Source of the DNA: Cymbidium sinense
Lineage: Eukaryota; Streptophyta; Magnoliopsida; Asparagales; Orchidaceae
Reading direction: 5' to 3'
NCBI GenBank assembly: GCA_021442155.1
Contig: CM038228.1
Location: forward strand, 16,285,179-16,349,178
Length of the DNA: 64,000 bases
Position 1 is the first letter of the stretch, and every line of letters starts with the position of its first letter. The notes under the pieces were generated by a model, which did no database searches, was not told the DNA's origin, and saw only the letters and a program-made list of their open reading frames with translations. The translations under genes and the position numbers were made by a program. Positions 1-11,310 of this stretch are shown in pieces.

Positions 1-402
1 CCTATCAAATATACCCTATGATTCATAACTCAAATGACCGAGTCATTGGAGAACATATGGGCTACAGTCGTGACCGTAATATAATGGTGTCATTTGATGA
101 TAACCACCCGTCGAGGACTCGGTGGTAAAATCATATGTGGAGTCTACTAGCAAAGAGGACAGGCCACGTCCTTTTGAAGATTATTTGAGTTTGAATATAG
201 TGATTTATTTGACTCGACATTAATTCATTTGTGAGCTAGAGAGTTTTCTTAATCTGTCATCCCCAACAAACGATGGTGGATGGGTGGATGAGTTATTTTC
301 TTTAAGTATTTAACTAATAAATTTCATTTAGTTCAGATATTTTTTAAGTTGAAATTTAGTTTTAAGATGAATTAATTTAGAGCTCAAATATATTTTAATG
401 AT
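1..402. other. Unassigned AT-rich sequence
   Basis: No credible coding region, RNA gene or mobile-element end is visible. It leads into the repeat cluster that starts near 408 and may be the edge of the same repeat complex. Confidence 0.4.
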
Positions 403-407
403 AATAT

Positions 408-906
408 CCCTTCCGGTTGAGATTTTTAGTCAATGCGATCATTATCGGGATAGACCTTATCAACTCTACTTATTTGCTAGTAGAGGATCGGGCCTATGAC
501 TTGAATTTATAAACTTGAATTCGAGATACAATAACTTAAACATCTAAATAGTAGTAATTCCCTCCGGTTGAGATTTTCAGTCAACGCGACCATCATCGGG
601 GTAGACTTTGTCAACTCTACTTATTTGCTAGTAGAGGATTGAGTCTATGACTCATGTGTAATTTAAATTTTTTAGGAAATTGATATCATAACAGACCTTG
701 TCAACTTTATTGCGAATATAGAGGATTGGGTCTATGACTTATGTGTAATTTAATTCTTTAGGAAATTGATATCATAACAGACATTGTCAACTCTATTGCG
801 AATATAGAGGATTGAGTCTTATAATCTAATGTAATTTGAGTTCATGTAGAAGTTGATCATGTAGTAAACTGTGTCAACTCTACTTCAAACATAGAGGATT
901 AAGCTT
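408..906. repeat. Cluster of short tandem repeats sharing a GTCAACTCTA...TAGAGGATT core
   Basis: Two ~150-bp copies start at about 408 and 558 (CCTCCGGTTGAGATTTT... followed by GTCAACTCTACTTATTTGC and TAGAGGAT). Two ~87-bp copies start at 656 and 743 (GTGTAATTTAA... GAAATTGATATCATAACAG...). All carry the core pair GTCAACTYTAYT and ATAGAGGATTRRG, as do the copies at about 868-902 and 2026-2055. This is a nested local amplification with no coding potential. The origin is unknown; it could be part of a retrotransposon LTR. Confidence 0.75.
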
Positions 907-1948
907 ACTATGATCATATTCTATGAAGTTGAATACTTATATCTTTTATTAACTTGAATTAAGATATAGAGACATTCATTAGCTTGCATGCTTATAGTCA
1001 TAAATGATTAAATTAATTTCATCAATTTTCTTTTTTAACCCATGAAGCATCCTCAACCACTAAGTTTAAGCACTTAGTATAAGTGTCAGAGCTCATGCGG
1101 TGTTTGATAATTTAGGTAATTTTATTTCTAAATTATGAGATCAATTTCATGTTTATTTAATCTCAGTTTAGCCTGTACAGCTTTTTCAGACATTAAAATT
1201 TGTACTTTAAATCTCTATGTCCGAGCACATGTAAGTGTATTTAAGAATGCTTGCATAATTTTAAAACATTAAATTTGAGTTTTAATCCTACTTCATAATA
1301 TATGTAAGGGTTCAATTGAAGCCTTAACTTAGGTCTTCTGTTCACTTGTACGATGTCTTACGAATTCGGTGGCATGGAAAGCATTTTAAATTGTTCTAAT
1401 ATCTTATTAGACCCTTAGAATAACATATATTGAAGTGCCACAGTTATATTTACTGCCAAAATATCCAATTCGCTTCAAGTTCATAAATCTTTTTGAGTTC
1501 ATTCAATTCTTTTTTATTTGAAATATAATCTTTAAATTCATTTCAAATTCATTCTCATTTGTAATTCAAAATTTAATTCGATATCAATTTTATTTTAGTG
1601 AGCTTAGGCAGCAATATTTGCTTAGCTTAAATTTTGTTTGTAAGTATGAATTTTGGATAAAATTTTGGCAGCATTTCGGTAGTATTCCGGCATCATCCCT
1701 GCATAAGGAGCTATATCAGAACTGCTATGACTTACTCAGTATGTCCTATTGAGTGTAGCGATCGGTGTCTTACGACACCACAACTGAGTCTTCATACCCA
1801 CTAAGCCTTATTGAGCATTAGTGGTTTCTTCGATCATCTGCATAAAAGCAAATATATATGCAATTTCAAATCATTCAAGTTTTATTTTAGATTATTTATT
1901 TTCGATGTGCTTGATTTCTTTTTAAAATGAATCTTGATTCTTATTTAT
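795..1948. repeat. Unit 1 of a ~1.15-kb tandem direct repeat
   Basis: The block starting ATTGCGAATATAGAGGATTG recurs from 1949 with the same order of landmarks: CTAAGTTTAAGCA, CCTGTRCAGCYTTTTCAGAC, TTAGGCAGCRMTATTTGC, a CCACTAAGCC...TTAGTG module, then AAATGAATCTTGATTC. The two units differ by scattered substitutions and small indels, so the duplication is not recent. No reading frame of note is present. Confidence 0.85.
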
Positions 1949-3064
1949 ATTGCGAATATAGAGGATTGAGTCTTATAATCTAATGTAATTTGAGTTCATG
2001 TAGAAGTTGATCATTTAGTAGAGCGTGTCAACTCTATTTCAAACATAGAGGATTAGACCTACAATGATCATATTCTATGAAACTGAATACTTATATCTTT
2101 CATTGACTTGAATTAGGATATGGAGACATTCATTAGCTTGCATGCTTATAGTCATAAATGATTAAATTAATTTCATCATTTTTCTTTCTTAACCCGTGCA
2201 ACATCCTCAACCACTAAGTTTAAGCAATTAGCATAAGTGTTAGGGCCCATGCGAGTGTTTGATAATTTAGGTAATTTTATTTCTAAATTATGAGATCAGT
2301 TTCATGTTTATTTAATCTCAACTTAGCCTGTGCAGCCTTTTCAGACATTAAAATTTGTACTTTAAATCTCTATGTTTGAGCACATGTAAGTATATTTAAG
2401 AATACTTGTATAATTTTAAAACATTGAATTTGAGTTTTAATCCTACTTCATAATATATGTAAGGGTTCAATTGAAGCCTTAACTAAGGTCTTCTGTTCGC
2501 TTGTACAATGTGTTATGAATTCGGTGGTGTGGAAAGCATTTTAAATTGTTCTAATATCTTATTAGATCCCTTAGAATAACATATATTGAAGTGCCACATT
2601 TATATTTACTGCCAAAATATCCAATTCGCTTCAAGTTCATAAATCTATTTGAGTTCATTCAATTCTTTTTTATTTGAAATATAATCTTTAAATTCATTTT
2701 AAATTCATTCTCATTTGTAATTCAAAATTTAATTCGATATCAATTTTATTTTAGTGAGCTTAGGCAGCGCTATTTGCTTAGCTTGAATTTTGTTTGTAAG
2801 TATGAATTTTAGATAAAATTTTGGTAGCATTTCAACAAGATTCTATCATCACCACAGGGGTTTATATCGAATCGCTATGGTACTCAAACCCTATTGAGTG
2901 TAATTGTGTCTTTGCGACATCTTCATACCACTAAGCCTTTATTAGTGAGTCTTTGATCACCTGCATAAAAGCAAATATATATGCAATTTTAATTCATTCA
3001 AGTTTCATTTTAGATTATTTATTTTCGATGTGTTTGATTTCTTTTTTAAATGAATCTTGATTCC
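1949..3064. repeat. Unit 2 of a ~1.15-kb tandem direct repeat
   Basis: Second copy of the block at 795-1948, slightly shorter. It begins directly after the GAATCTTGATTC that closes unit 1 and ends at the equivalent GAATCTTGATTC near 3063, so the two are strictly head-to-tail. The hairpin-bearing module near its end (about 2905-2960) is shortened relative to unit 1. Confidence 0.85.
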
Positions 3065-3546
3065 CCTCACCCTTTTTTAAGTCCAAAATTTAATCAAAAT
3101 TTGGCTTTCGATAGTATTCCGATTATCCCCGTGAATCTTTCTATTTTGAACCCACGCTCTGAGTAGCGGATAGTGTCTTAATGACACTACTGAAGTCTTC
3201 ATACCCACTAAGCCCATTGAGCATTAGTGAAGTCTTGATCGCAAAGAAGTATAAGCATATATACAATTTTTTTACCAGATACCATAACAATTTTGCTTAC
3301 TACGCTGAGCGTAGTGGTACGTGTCTTTAAACCCTCAATTTCATCTCGTCATGCCCTGATGAGCATGATGAAGTCTTCAAACCTTGCATAAAGAAGCACA
3401 AGCATATATATACAATTTTCACATATTCAAAGGGGTGGTATCTAATTTTAGCACTTACCATGAATGGCGAAGATTATCTTCTGACACTATAATCAAATCT
3501 TCATACATACTAAGCCCTATTGAATATTAGTGAGATCTTCGATCAC
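3065..3546. repeat. Diverged repeats of the CCACTAAGCC...GCATTAGTG module
   Basis: Further partial copies of the module that ends both upstream units lie at about 3170-3260 and 3482-3545, with a sequence-shifted relative at about 3310-3415. Typical content is GTGTCTTANGACAC, TCTTCATACCCACTAAGCC, TTGAGCATTAGTG, then CTTNGATC and GCATAAA. CACTAA...TTAGTG forms a short inverted repeat. In the 3310 relative the equivalent arms are CTCGTCATG and CATGATGAAG, so arm sequence has changed while the pairing layout stayed. The array abuts the broken end of the next gene at about 3546. Confidence 0.6.
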
Positions 3547-5030
3547 CAGTTCAGAAGTTTGGAGCCCCATATGAGATGTTGACTTAAAGCTAATATCAAG
3601 ACGTATTAGCTTCACACCAACAACAGCATCATCCTCTATGATCATTGAAATCATTTGAAGAAGCATTGTTATGTTCTCCAGATATTTTGGATGACTCTTT
3701 AGATGTATCCACAATGCAAGAGTTTCCATGTGATAAAGTTATATCACAAGGAACATCACCCACAAGCATGATCACAGGTATAGCAGTGTTTTCAATTATT
3801 TTAAGGGAATCATTTCGAACCCACTCCTGGTTTGCAAGGTATCTAGCAGCATGCTACAGATATGTTTCCTTAGAGCTGTTTGGTTCTTTAGAATCAGATA
3901 TAAAATTGATTAAAGGATTACTTTATAATTGTTTTTGAGCTTTTTCATACTTTTCATTTTTTATTTGGTTGACAAATGTAATGTAAAAAATTAAAATTGG
4001 GCGGTGGTGAGTCGGTGCGCGACCGGCGTGGTGGCGGTCGGTGGCGGGCGGCGGTGGAGTTTTACTTTATTTGTAACCAAACGCTTGAAATATTCAAAAG
4101 CGTGTATTTGAAATACAGTACCAAATAACCCCTTAATACCATTACGCCCTTCAAGAATTCCAGCTTCTTCGATAGGTTCCAAATTCCTTAAAGGAGGAAG
4201 GGTCACTACAAGATCTACATCACTAGTTGGAAGAGCTAAACCAGTTGAATTGGAACCAAATATAGTTGTCCGAGAACGAGGCCAAAGAACCTGATCAGAC
4301 CTCGTGATCCATTTGACAGCCCAATTAATGAATGGCTTCCGAGTCAAATTCTCTGCAACAACCTGCTTGCATAATAGATCGATTTCCTCGCGGAGAAGAT
4401 TCTGCGTCCTTGAGAGCGACCCCTTGCAAGAGCCATTCAGTATATCAGGTGGCTGTAAAGGTAATGCAACATCTGGATGTTCTTGATCATGATCAATCTG
4501 AGAAATTGAAATTAGATGATCCTGGAGCAAAGATCCTTGAAGAGATTGGGCCACTGCAGTCACCCCAAAGCCTTTGTTTGCCCAGGTAGGCCACACAACT
4601 TTCGCATCATCTAAACAAATACGAGTGTCTGCCACAGTGCTTTCTTCATGGAACCAACTTTTTGCACCACAATGCCTAGGACTTGAGCTACCAGATCTAA
4701 CAATAGGAAATCTTCGTTTCCTTGATTCTCCAACAGAAGATGTAGGGGTTGAGGCACTCGTGGAACACAAAGAACCACAGGAGACGGATGTCTCTTTATC
4801 AGCGAAGTATCTCTCCTTGTTGAAGGTAACCAAGGGCTTTTATTATCATGACCAAGCTTAAAGTCTGATCGCGATCCCTTTCTCGATTTACCTAGAATAA
4901 TGATTGGACGCAACATTGGGTATGGAGAAGGATCTCCTTTCAATCCTTCAATACCAGCAATTGAGTTAGCAGTAGAAGATGAGATTTTCTCATCCAAAGG
5001 GTCTGAAACTGATGGTGAACGTACTGCTGC
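3547..5030 (-). pseudogene. TRF4/5-like non-canonical poly(A) polymerase, truncated pseudogene
   Basis: Relic of the nucleotidyltransferase that, in plants and yeast, oligoadenylates nuclear RNAs for exosome decay. The minus strand encodes a Ser/Pro-rich N-terminal region (from about 5030; RSPSVSDPLDEK at about 5015-4980), then helices ending in NWAVKWITRSDQVLWPRS. The catalytic signature FGSNSTGL (about 4257-4233) and TSDVDLVV (4227-4201) follow, and a third-Asp strand RLDISFKS at about 3604-3580. Damage: a frameshift near 4835 between two N-terminal frames, a 260-bp MITE at 3873-4132 in the coding sequence, an in-frame TAG at 3854-3856 (probably once CAG), and loss of everything after LQTSELV at about 3547, where repeats begin. 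The central and PAP-associated domains are absent. No intron is seen across about 1.2 kb of coding sequence, so it is either one large exon or a retrocopy. Family identity is firm; function is lost. Confidence 0.85.
3873..4132. mobile_element. Tourist-like (PIF/Harbinger) MITE inserted in the pseudogene
   Basis: A 260-bp element flanked by TTA (3870-3872 and 4133-4135), the usual target duplication of PIF/Harbinger elements. The ends are imperfect inverted repeats: GAGCTGTTTGGTTC on the left and GGGGTTATTTGGTA on the right (read inward). Removing the element plus one TTA restores an uninterrupted stretch of the host frame across the junction, apart from the separate TAG codon 15 bases further on. 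An internal 4008-4056 segment is strikingly G-rich (repeated GGCGGTGG-like words) inside otherwise AT-rich DNA. It is too short to encode a transposase. Confidence 0.85.
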
Positions 5031-5400
5031 AGAAACATAGACATCATTTCCTGCAATTTAATAACCCATGGATGGGTGTCCAGAAGTCCTAGGTTCAAAT
5101 GGTGAACAATAGGAGGAAGAAGGGGGCGATGGCTGAAAGCTCGTGATTGTGAGGCTGCGACAGAGGGGGTAGGAGCGAACAGGGCGGGATGAAAGGGGTT
5201 CGGTTTTCTGCCGAAAATTTCCTTGCTGCCTCTTTTGTCTTGGGAGGGAAATAAAAAAGAGGGGATTATGAGTCTTAATTGCATATTAGTTATTTTCTTT
5301 GTGAGCTTAGATGAGATTTTTTTTTTCAAAAATATTTCAATAAGATTAGATCTATTTTGAAAATAAGTTATACCCAAATTTTTTGAATTGATTCTGAAAT
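5031..5400. other. Upstream flank of the TRF4/5-like relic
   Basis: On the minus strand this holds a pyrimidine-rich stretch with an open frame of about 145 codons entering the pseudogene, but the residues match nothing I recognise and the frame differs from the downstream catalytic one. It may contain the remains of the 5' exon or leader. TTTCTGCAG at about 5029-5037 (read on minus) would make a passable splice acceptor. Confidence 0.35.
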
Positions 5401-8400
5401 AATTCGGATATTAAGAAATCATTTTTGATCATAATTAAAGTAAATATCCTAATTTAGTTAATTTTCTGTGGTCATATTTAAGCGGAAAATTCATCGAAAT
5501 TAATCTCATGTAATATGGATGTCATTTCTAGACAAATTCGATGTTTCAGATTCAACGGCGGAATCCGTTTCGCAATTGGAGGTAGTTTGATTAAAAAGTG
5601 CCGAATCGCAATTTTGGTTCAAAGTTACAGCGTCATTGTTTAGATCTCGATATTATGACTTCGTTTGAATTGAGCATGAATAGTCTCATCTGATAGGTTT
5701 CGAAGTTTCTACGCTAACGGTGTGATTAATTTCATGAACGGAGGTTGTTTGGGCATCGTCGTAGCATGACCGATATGCGGCGTGATTGATGATTTCCTTT
5801 TGATCGATTACCGTCAAACAATATATATTCTAATTAATTTAAATGATCTGAACGCGATGGAGAAGTCGTTCGTGATCGAGATCATTTCTAGTTTGGAGTG
5901 TATTTGCGATTTGTCGTCGTGGATCGTTCGTCGAATTCAGCTCGTGAGCTCGACTTGATTAATGGAGCATACATGTAGGTCAACACTTTACCTAAAAGGT
6001 TGACCACAATTAAATAAATTGAAAAATTATTAAAAGGATCCAAAAAATTTTTTAGCTCAACATCTTTCTAGGCAATGGATTGTTCATTTTTGTCAACTTC
6101 TCTTTCAATTCATGGTCTATAGACAATTTCCCTTAATGCTCATCATTTATTTATTAGTATAAATCATAATTTTCTTACTTATCTCTATTGAAGAAACTGT
6201 TGGTTCATTTATTAACTATATTTATGTAAATATTGAATTTTTTATTAATTTAGTTATTGAAACATTTGTGGGATTTCATGAGGAGACTAAGATCATCTAC
6301 CATCAAACTATAGCCTCACATGCTTTATTTTCCCTTCTTAAGTGGTAGTTTCTTAGAAAATGTATTCCTTCATTTATCACATGATTTTTCTTCTTTCGTA
6401 TTTCTTACGAAAATTTACCAACAAGGCTTTAGTGGAATAATCAACAATCATCTTTTCAAAAATTTGAGCCATCCTAATAGATGAAAAAAGTAAGTTGTTG
6501 TGAAAGATAGAGATTATATTTGATAGAATTTAAAAATCTTAAAATGATAGCTTAATGCCCATATTTTAAGGCTTACTATAATGTTATATTTAGAATTGAT
6601 CAAATTAATATCATTATTTATGTCACAAATCAACACTAATCTTAATGTGGTTGGTCATCAAAAAAATATGTAAATTTAATTATCTTATTATTTTAGTTTA
6701 TTTTTAAAGTTATAAGAGAATCAAAGAATTAAATGTACATTTAAATATCACTTAACTCAATCTAAGTCAAGTTAATTCAATTAGAAAATTTTGTTTTAGC
6801 CAAACTAGAAAACTTAATTTATTGAAGTTGCTTGAATTTAAATTTAAGTTGAGTTATCCAAGTCAAATGTAATCTATTTTTATGGGTTAAGTAGGCCTAA
6901 TTGTTTAAGTGTGCAAGTATTTTTTTGAAGGCAACTCACTAAGGCTATCAACTCAAGCATAAAAGCAACACTAAGTAGATTAAAGTGAAATCCACAAGCA
7001 TCTTCAAATGGATTCAATCTCTATTAATCAATGGACAAGCTCTTTGATAAACTTATAATAAACATTTGTTAAGCTTCATTGTTTATATATTTTCATTTGT
7101 CTAGCTTAAATATAGCTTTTTCTATAACATTTTGCCTTGACCTAAGTCAACAAGTAGGGTGTAGAGGGAGAACTTGACATAATGAATCATACTTAAGCCC
7201 TTTTTTATACAATCTAATAAAATCATAAGTTATAGATTTTCTTTCACTCTATATTGTTATTTTGTCATTTAGCTACTTTAACTAGTAATATTATAATGTT
7301 ATTTATGAATAAATCTAGATTCAATTAGATGTATTATCTAAAATTTCTTTTTCATTCATCATAAGTTGTTGCCCTTTTCACTAAAACAAACTAGTTAGTT
7401 GTAGGTCTTAAACCTAGCTTTAATAAACAAGATCATGAATTAAGTTGAATGAAAAACTAATATGAGCGATATACCTCATATGATCTATAATTCACAAATA
7501 TTTTGTAATATAATCTATATATTATCTTTAACATGTATAGCATGACATATTTCTGACATGTCATTAGCTTATCTAATTATAATTTTAATATATTATAAAG
7601 AACATTTGCATAGGATATTATGAATTAAAAAATAATTAAGATTAAATAATGGAATTATATGAGGGGTTTAAACTATTATGATACTTTTAATTTTGAATGA
7701 GTGAGCTTAAACATAAATTTAATAATTAGTTTATTTAGATTATTTCTTTTTTAAGAAAATATTTAGGTTTATTACTTTTATGGCAATTAGATTTAAGCAA
7801 TCCATGTTTATTTACTTTGTGCAATTAATAGTTCAATATATGTCCATCTTTTCACTTATATTCCAATTAAGATTTATCTCATATTCATATTTTTTTGAGG
7901 TTTATGCTTTCATATCCTTATCTACATCATAACATATTAAAGGGTAATATTAATCACCCTGATATCATTGCAATGAAATTTGAGTTTTTTTGGTAATGCT
8001 ATTTGAATTTAAGATTTGATGTGATTACAATTATATTCAATTTATAGAATATGATTAATATAATTAAAAACAATAGCAAACTATAAAATAAGAATCAAAT
8101 TATTGAGGCTAAAACAAAGTAATTGTGATTTTAACCATGCATCTACAATACCCTTTAAGTGTCATAATTGTAAGTTTTCAAGTTCCATTCTAACATAAAA
8201 TTTCATAAAAATGCCTCTTTTATAAGTAATAGTGAATCAACTCATATTGTAACTTAATACAACTTTCTCACTATTGCCTCAAATCTTTCATTATCGGAGC
8301 TCTATCTTTCAATCATTGTTGGACCAACTATTGTCATTCATAACTTAAAACCTATGATTGACTGACACTCTTAAAAATGGTGTGGCCATATGTATCTTGA

Positions 8401-11310
8401 CATGCCTTTGACATATGCATCCCGCTAACATTTCTAATTAAAATAATAATTTAAATAAATTTAACATGCTTTTCGTTAAATTAAAATTAAAATTTAAAAA
8501 ATATTTTAAGTATGAGTTATAAACTTGTAACCTCTTCCTTAGTTAATACCCATTCCCTGTGAACATTCCCAGCTTTGATGTCTGAGTTTTCAGCCCATCT
8601 CCTTTACGAGGTGTGGCTAAGGTTTCTCATGTAATTATAAACATTGTCAATTGTTGCTACCACCTTCACCTCCATCGCCACCATTGGTGCTAAAAGTCAA
8701 TGCAATCTCCCCTCTCAATGTTCTTTCCCATTCGGGCTTCGCCAAAGCCTTATCTAAGCTAAGCCATTTCTAAGCTCCTATTCTTTTATAGTCATTTTTT
8801 TAATTTTTTATTTATCATTATAATTGAGGTGCAACTTTCCCTTTTATCAAAACCCACTATGAGATTCTTTCAACTTTTTCCTATGCCAAAGTTCCTCTTC
8901 CAAGTTTTTATAATCAATTTTTATTTATTTTATTTAAATTTAATATATTATTTATAATTAGTAAAATATAAAATTTATAATGTTATGTCCAACCCGTATT
9001 TATGTCTAATATTTTTCATAATAGATATGTCTTATATTTGTATCATGTCATCTCTGTGTCCGTGCATCATAGCTTATAACCCATATCTTTCTTGTCCTAT
9101 TGTTGACTAGTCAACTTGCATGCTATAGTCTGATTGATTAGCACAAGGTATCACTATTTTCATTAGTTGAAATAACATCTAGTTGTTTAGTTTTCTCTTA
9201 ATTGTTCTCTCTTTCATTAGAACTCTTCTTCCAAGCTACCAACACTTATATAATAGCAAGTCTATCTCTATAAAAAAGGCTTAAAAGGAAGACTATGTCT
9301 GACAAAAGAGAGCGAGCAGTTGAAGGTGGTGGTCATTGAGACCCACTTTGTGTGAATTGACAACAACACTTCAAGTTTATGGTGCAAAAACTGATTGTGA
9401 ATGATGTTGTAGTGTTTGTTGGCACTGTGTTAGAGAAGTTAAGGGACATAGAAGGCTTGATGGAGACTATAAAGGAAGAAGTTTTTTGATGATGGTGGAG
9501 GAATATGATGTGAAAGTAAAGAAAAAAGATGGAATTCAATGGGATGTCAATAAGATTTGGAAATCTTAGATCAAGTAATATGTGGGACAAATATTATGCT
9601 TTGCAACACATCAAGTACAAATATTTTATGTCTTGTTCTGAAATAGATAGAGAGATATGGAGCAGAAGAGTGAGATTGATTTCTTTATGTTACTGTGTAT
9701 TATAATAATTTCATTTCAAATAAGCATGCATTATTTGAGTATTTTGAAGGGTTGCTTGTTCATTTTTAAATTTTTCATTCATATGGTTAAGGGAAAGATT
9801 TAGCTTGGATAAATAATATACATGTACTTCAAATATTTTGACAAATTTAATGTTGCATATAAATGTATAGATGTATGAATATTGGGTACTTTATACTCGA
9901 TGTGACTCATAAAATGATCTTGTTTGCATGAATTTTTTTAATTTCTTGTGCCAAATTTTTTTTCAAAATAATATGGCTCAATAAAAGAAACATAATGAGA
10001 TCAATGCCAAATAATTACAATCATGTTTATCACCTTAACCAATTGAATTGGTTCAAATAATTATGTTTCAAACTAACTAAAAAGAATCAATTACTTTTCT
10101 ATATAATAGAAATGGGTGTACAAACCCCTAATGTGCATGTGAGAGGGTGTTGGCCACAAGTTGTTGCTCAATTGGCCATTCTTTAGGTTAGTTGAACGTC
10201 TTTTAAAGGTGTTGGGATCGGGTTTTAGATCCTTGTAATGCACCTTAATTTGTTTATAGTTCATTACTATGCACTTTGGTTTTGAGAGTAGTTGGAATCT
10301 CTCTAGAAGATTAACTAATGAACCACTTCTTCTTTTTTTCTCATGAACATGAATATTTCACTTTGAAAATGGTAGACTTTTATCACCATATCTTAGAAGC
10401 CTTACATTATCCACTTATGTCTTCTCAAACTTATTGTGATACAAAAAAGCGTTTAATCAAAGAATTATAAATGATAGTAAATTGCTTACAAGAAGATGGA
10501 CAAATGTTACAAAATAGTAACCTAAATAATCAACATTTTCTAGTAAAAATAAAGCATGCCCTATGCACAAAACTTTCATTTGATAATTTAATCATAAATT
10601 ATTTTGATCAGTTAATTAAATATCACTTATGGCATAAAGAGAATGTTTGAGATAGTTCCTTCCACTCATCAAAAGCTCACTACAAACTGTTGCCTCTATA
10701 CCATAAATAGTTATTCAATCGACTTATCTTTTGCTTAAAGAGCGATTAGTTCAACCCATGGGCTAGATCATCAAAGCAATTTTGGATTACTTAAAGGCAT
10801 AATCTAATGCATATGTTACTGATAAGAAAAATCACTAGTGATTGTTTTTAGTGTTTTTCTTATCTAAATTTATCACTTTCTAAAATAAGAATGCTTAAGT
10901 ACAACAAACACCTAAGTTTTGACAAGCATCATGATCTAAGTTAGTTTATTATATTAAATGCCTATCGCTCAACATTGATTAATGTCTACATTCAAACTAT
11001 ATCTTATTATGGATGCTCTTCATTGCCCTTTTTTAACATTATCAATCAATACCCACTATAATTTTTCGCCAATGCCATCTACTAATGCCTTCCATCATGT
11101 GCCCTAAAAAGATCCACCTACACAATCTTAAGATAAAAGTATTTTAATTTTTTGGGGTTTGACTCAAATAGTTTAAATGAATTGTTCATTTATTGTTTCC
11201 TCTATTAGAGATTTTAGTTTTTTAGATTAATGATTTATAATCCTTTAATGAAACAAATATTCATTACCTCTCCCCATGATGGAGAACACTTTTGAATAAG
11301 CTTGTATCGC
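5401..11310. other. AT-rich sequence without a recognisable gene
   Basis: Long homopolymer-rich stretches with stops in all frames. A less AT-rich patch at 5540-5960 (ACGGCGGAATCCGTTTCGC, several CG-containing words) and another at 8560-8760 look like fragments of older elements, but I cannot name them. At 9300-9590 the plus strand has a broken stretch (MSDKRERAVEGGGH, then after stops IVNDVVVFVGTVLEKLRDIEG) that may be a gene relic of unknown identity. No terminal repeats or target duplications were found. Confidence 0.4.

Noticed and set aside
3645..3938. Plus-strand open frame of 97 codons
   Set aside because: Antisense of the TRF4/5-like pseudogene and the MITE end; the minus strand carries the recognisable motifs.
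9333..9590. Minus-strand frame of 85 codons
   Set aside because: Low-complexity Phe/Ile/His/Ser residues; the plus strand looks a little more protein-like but is broken by stops and unrecognised.
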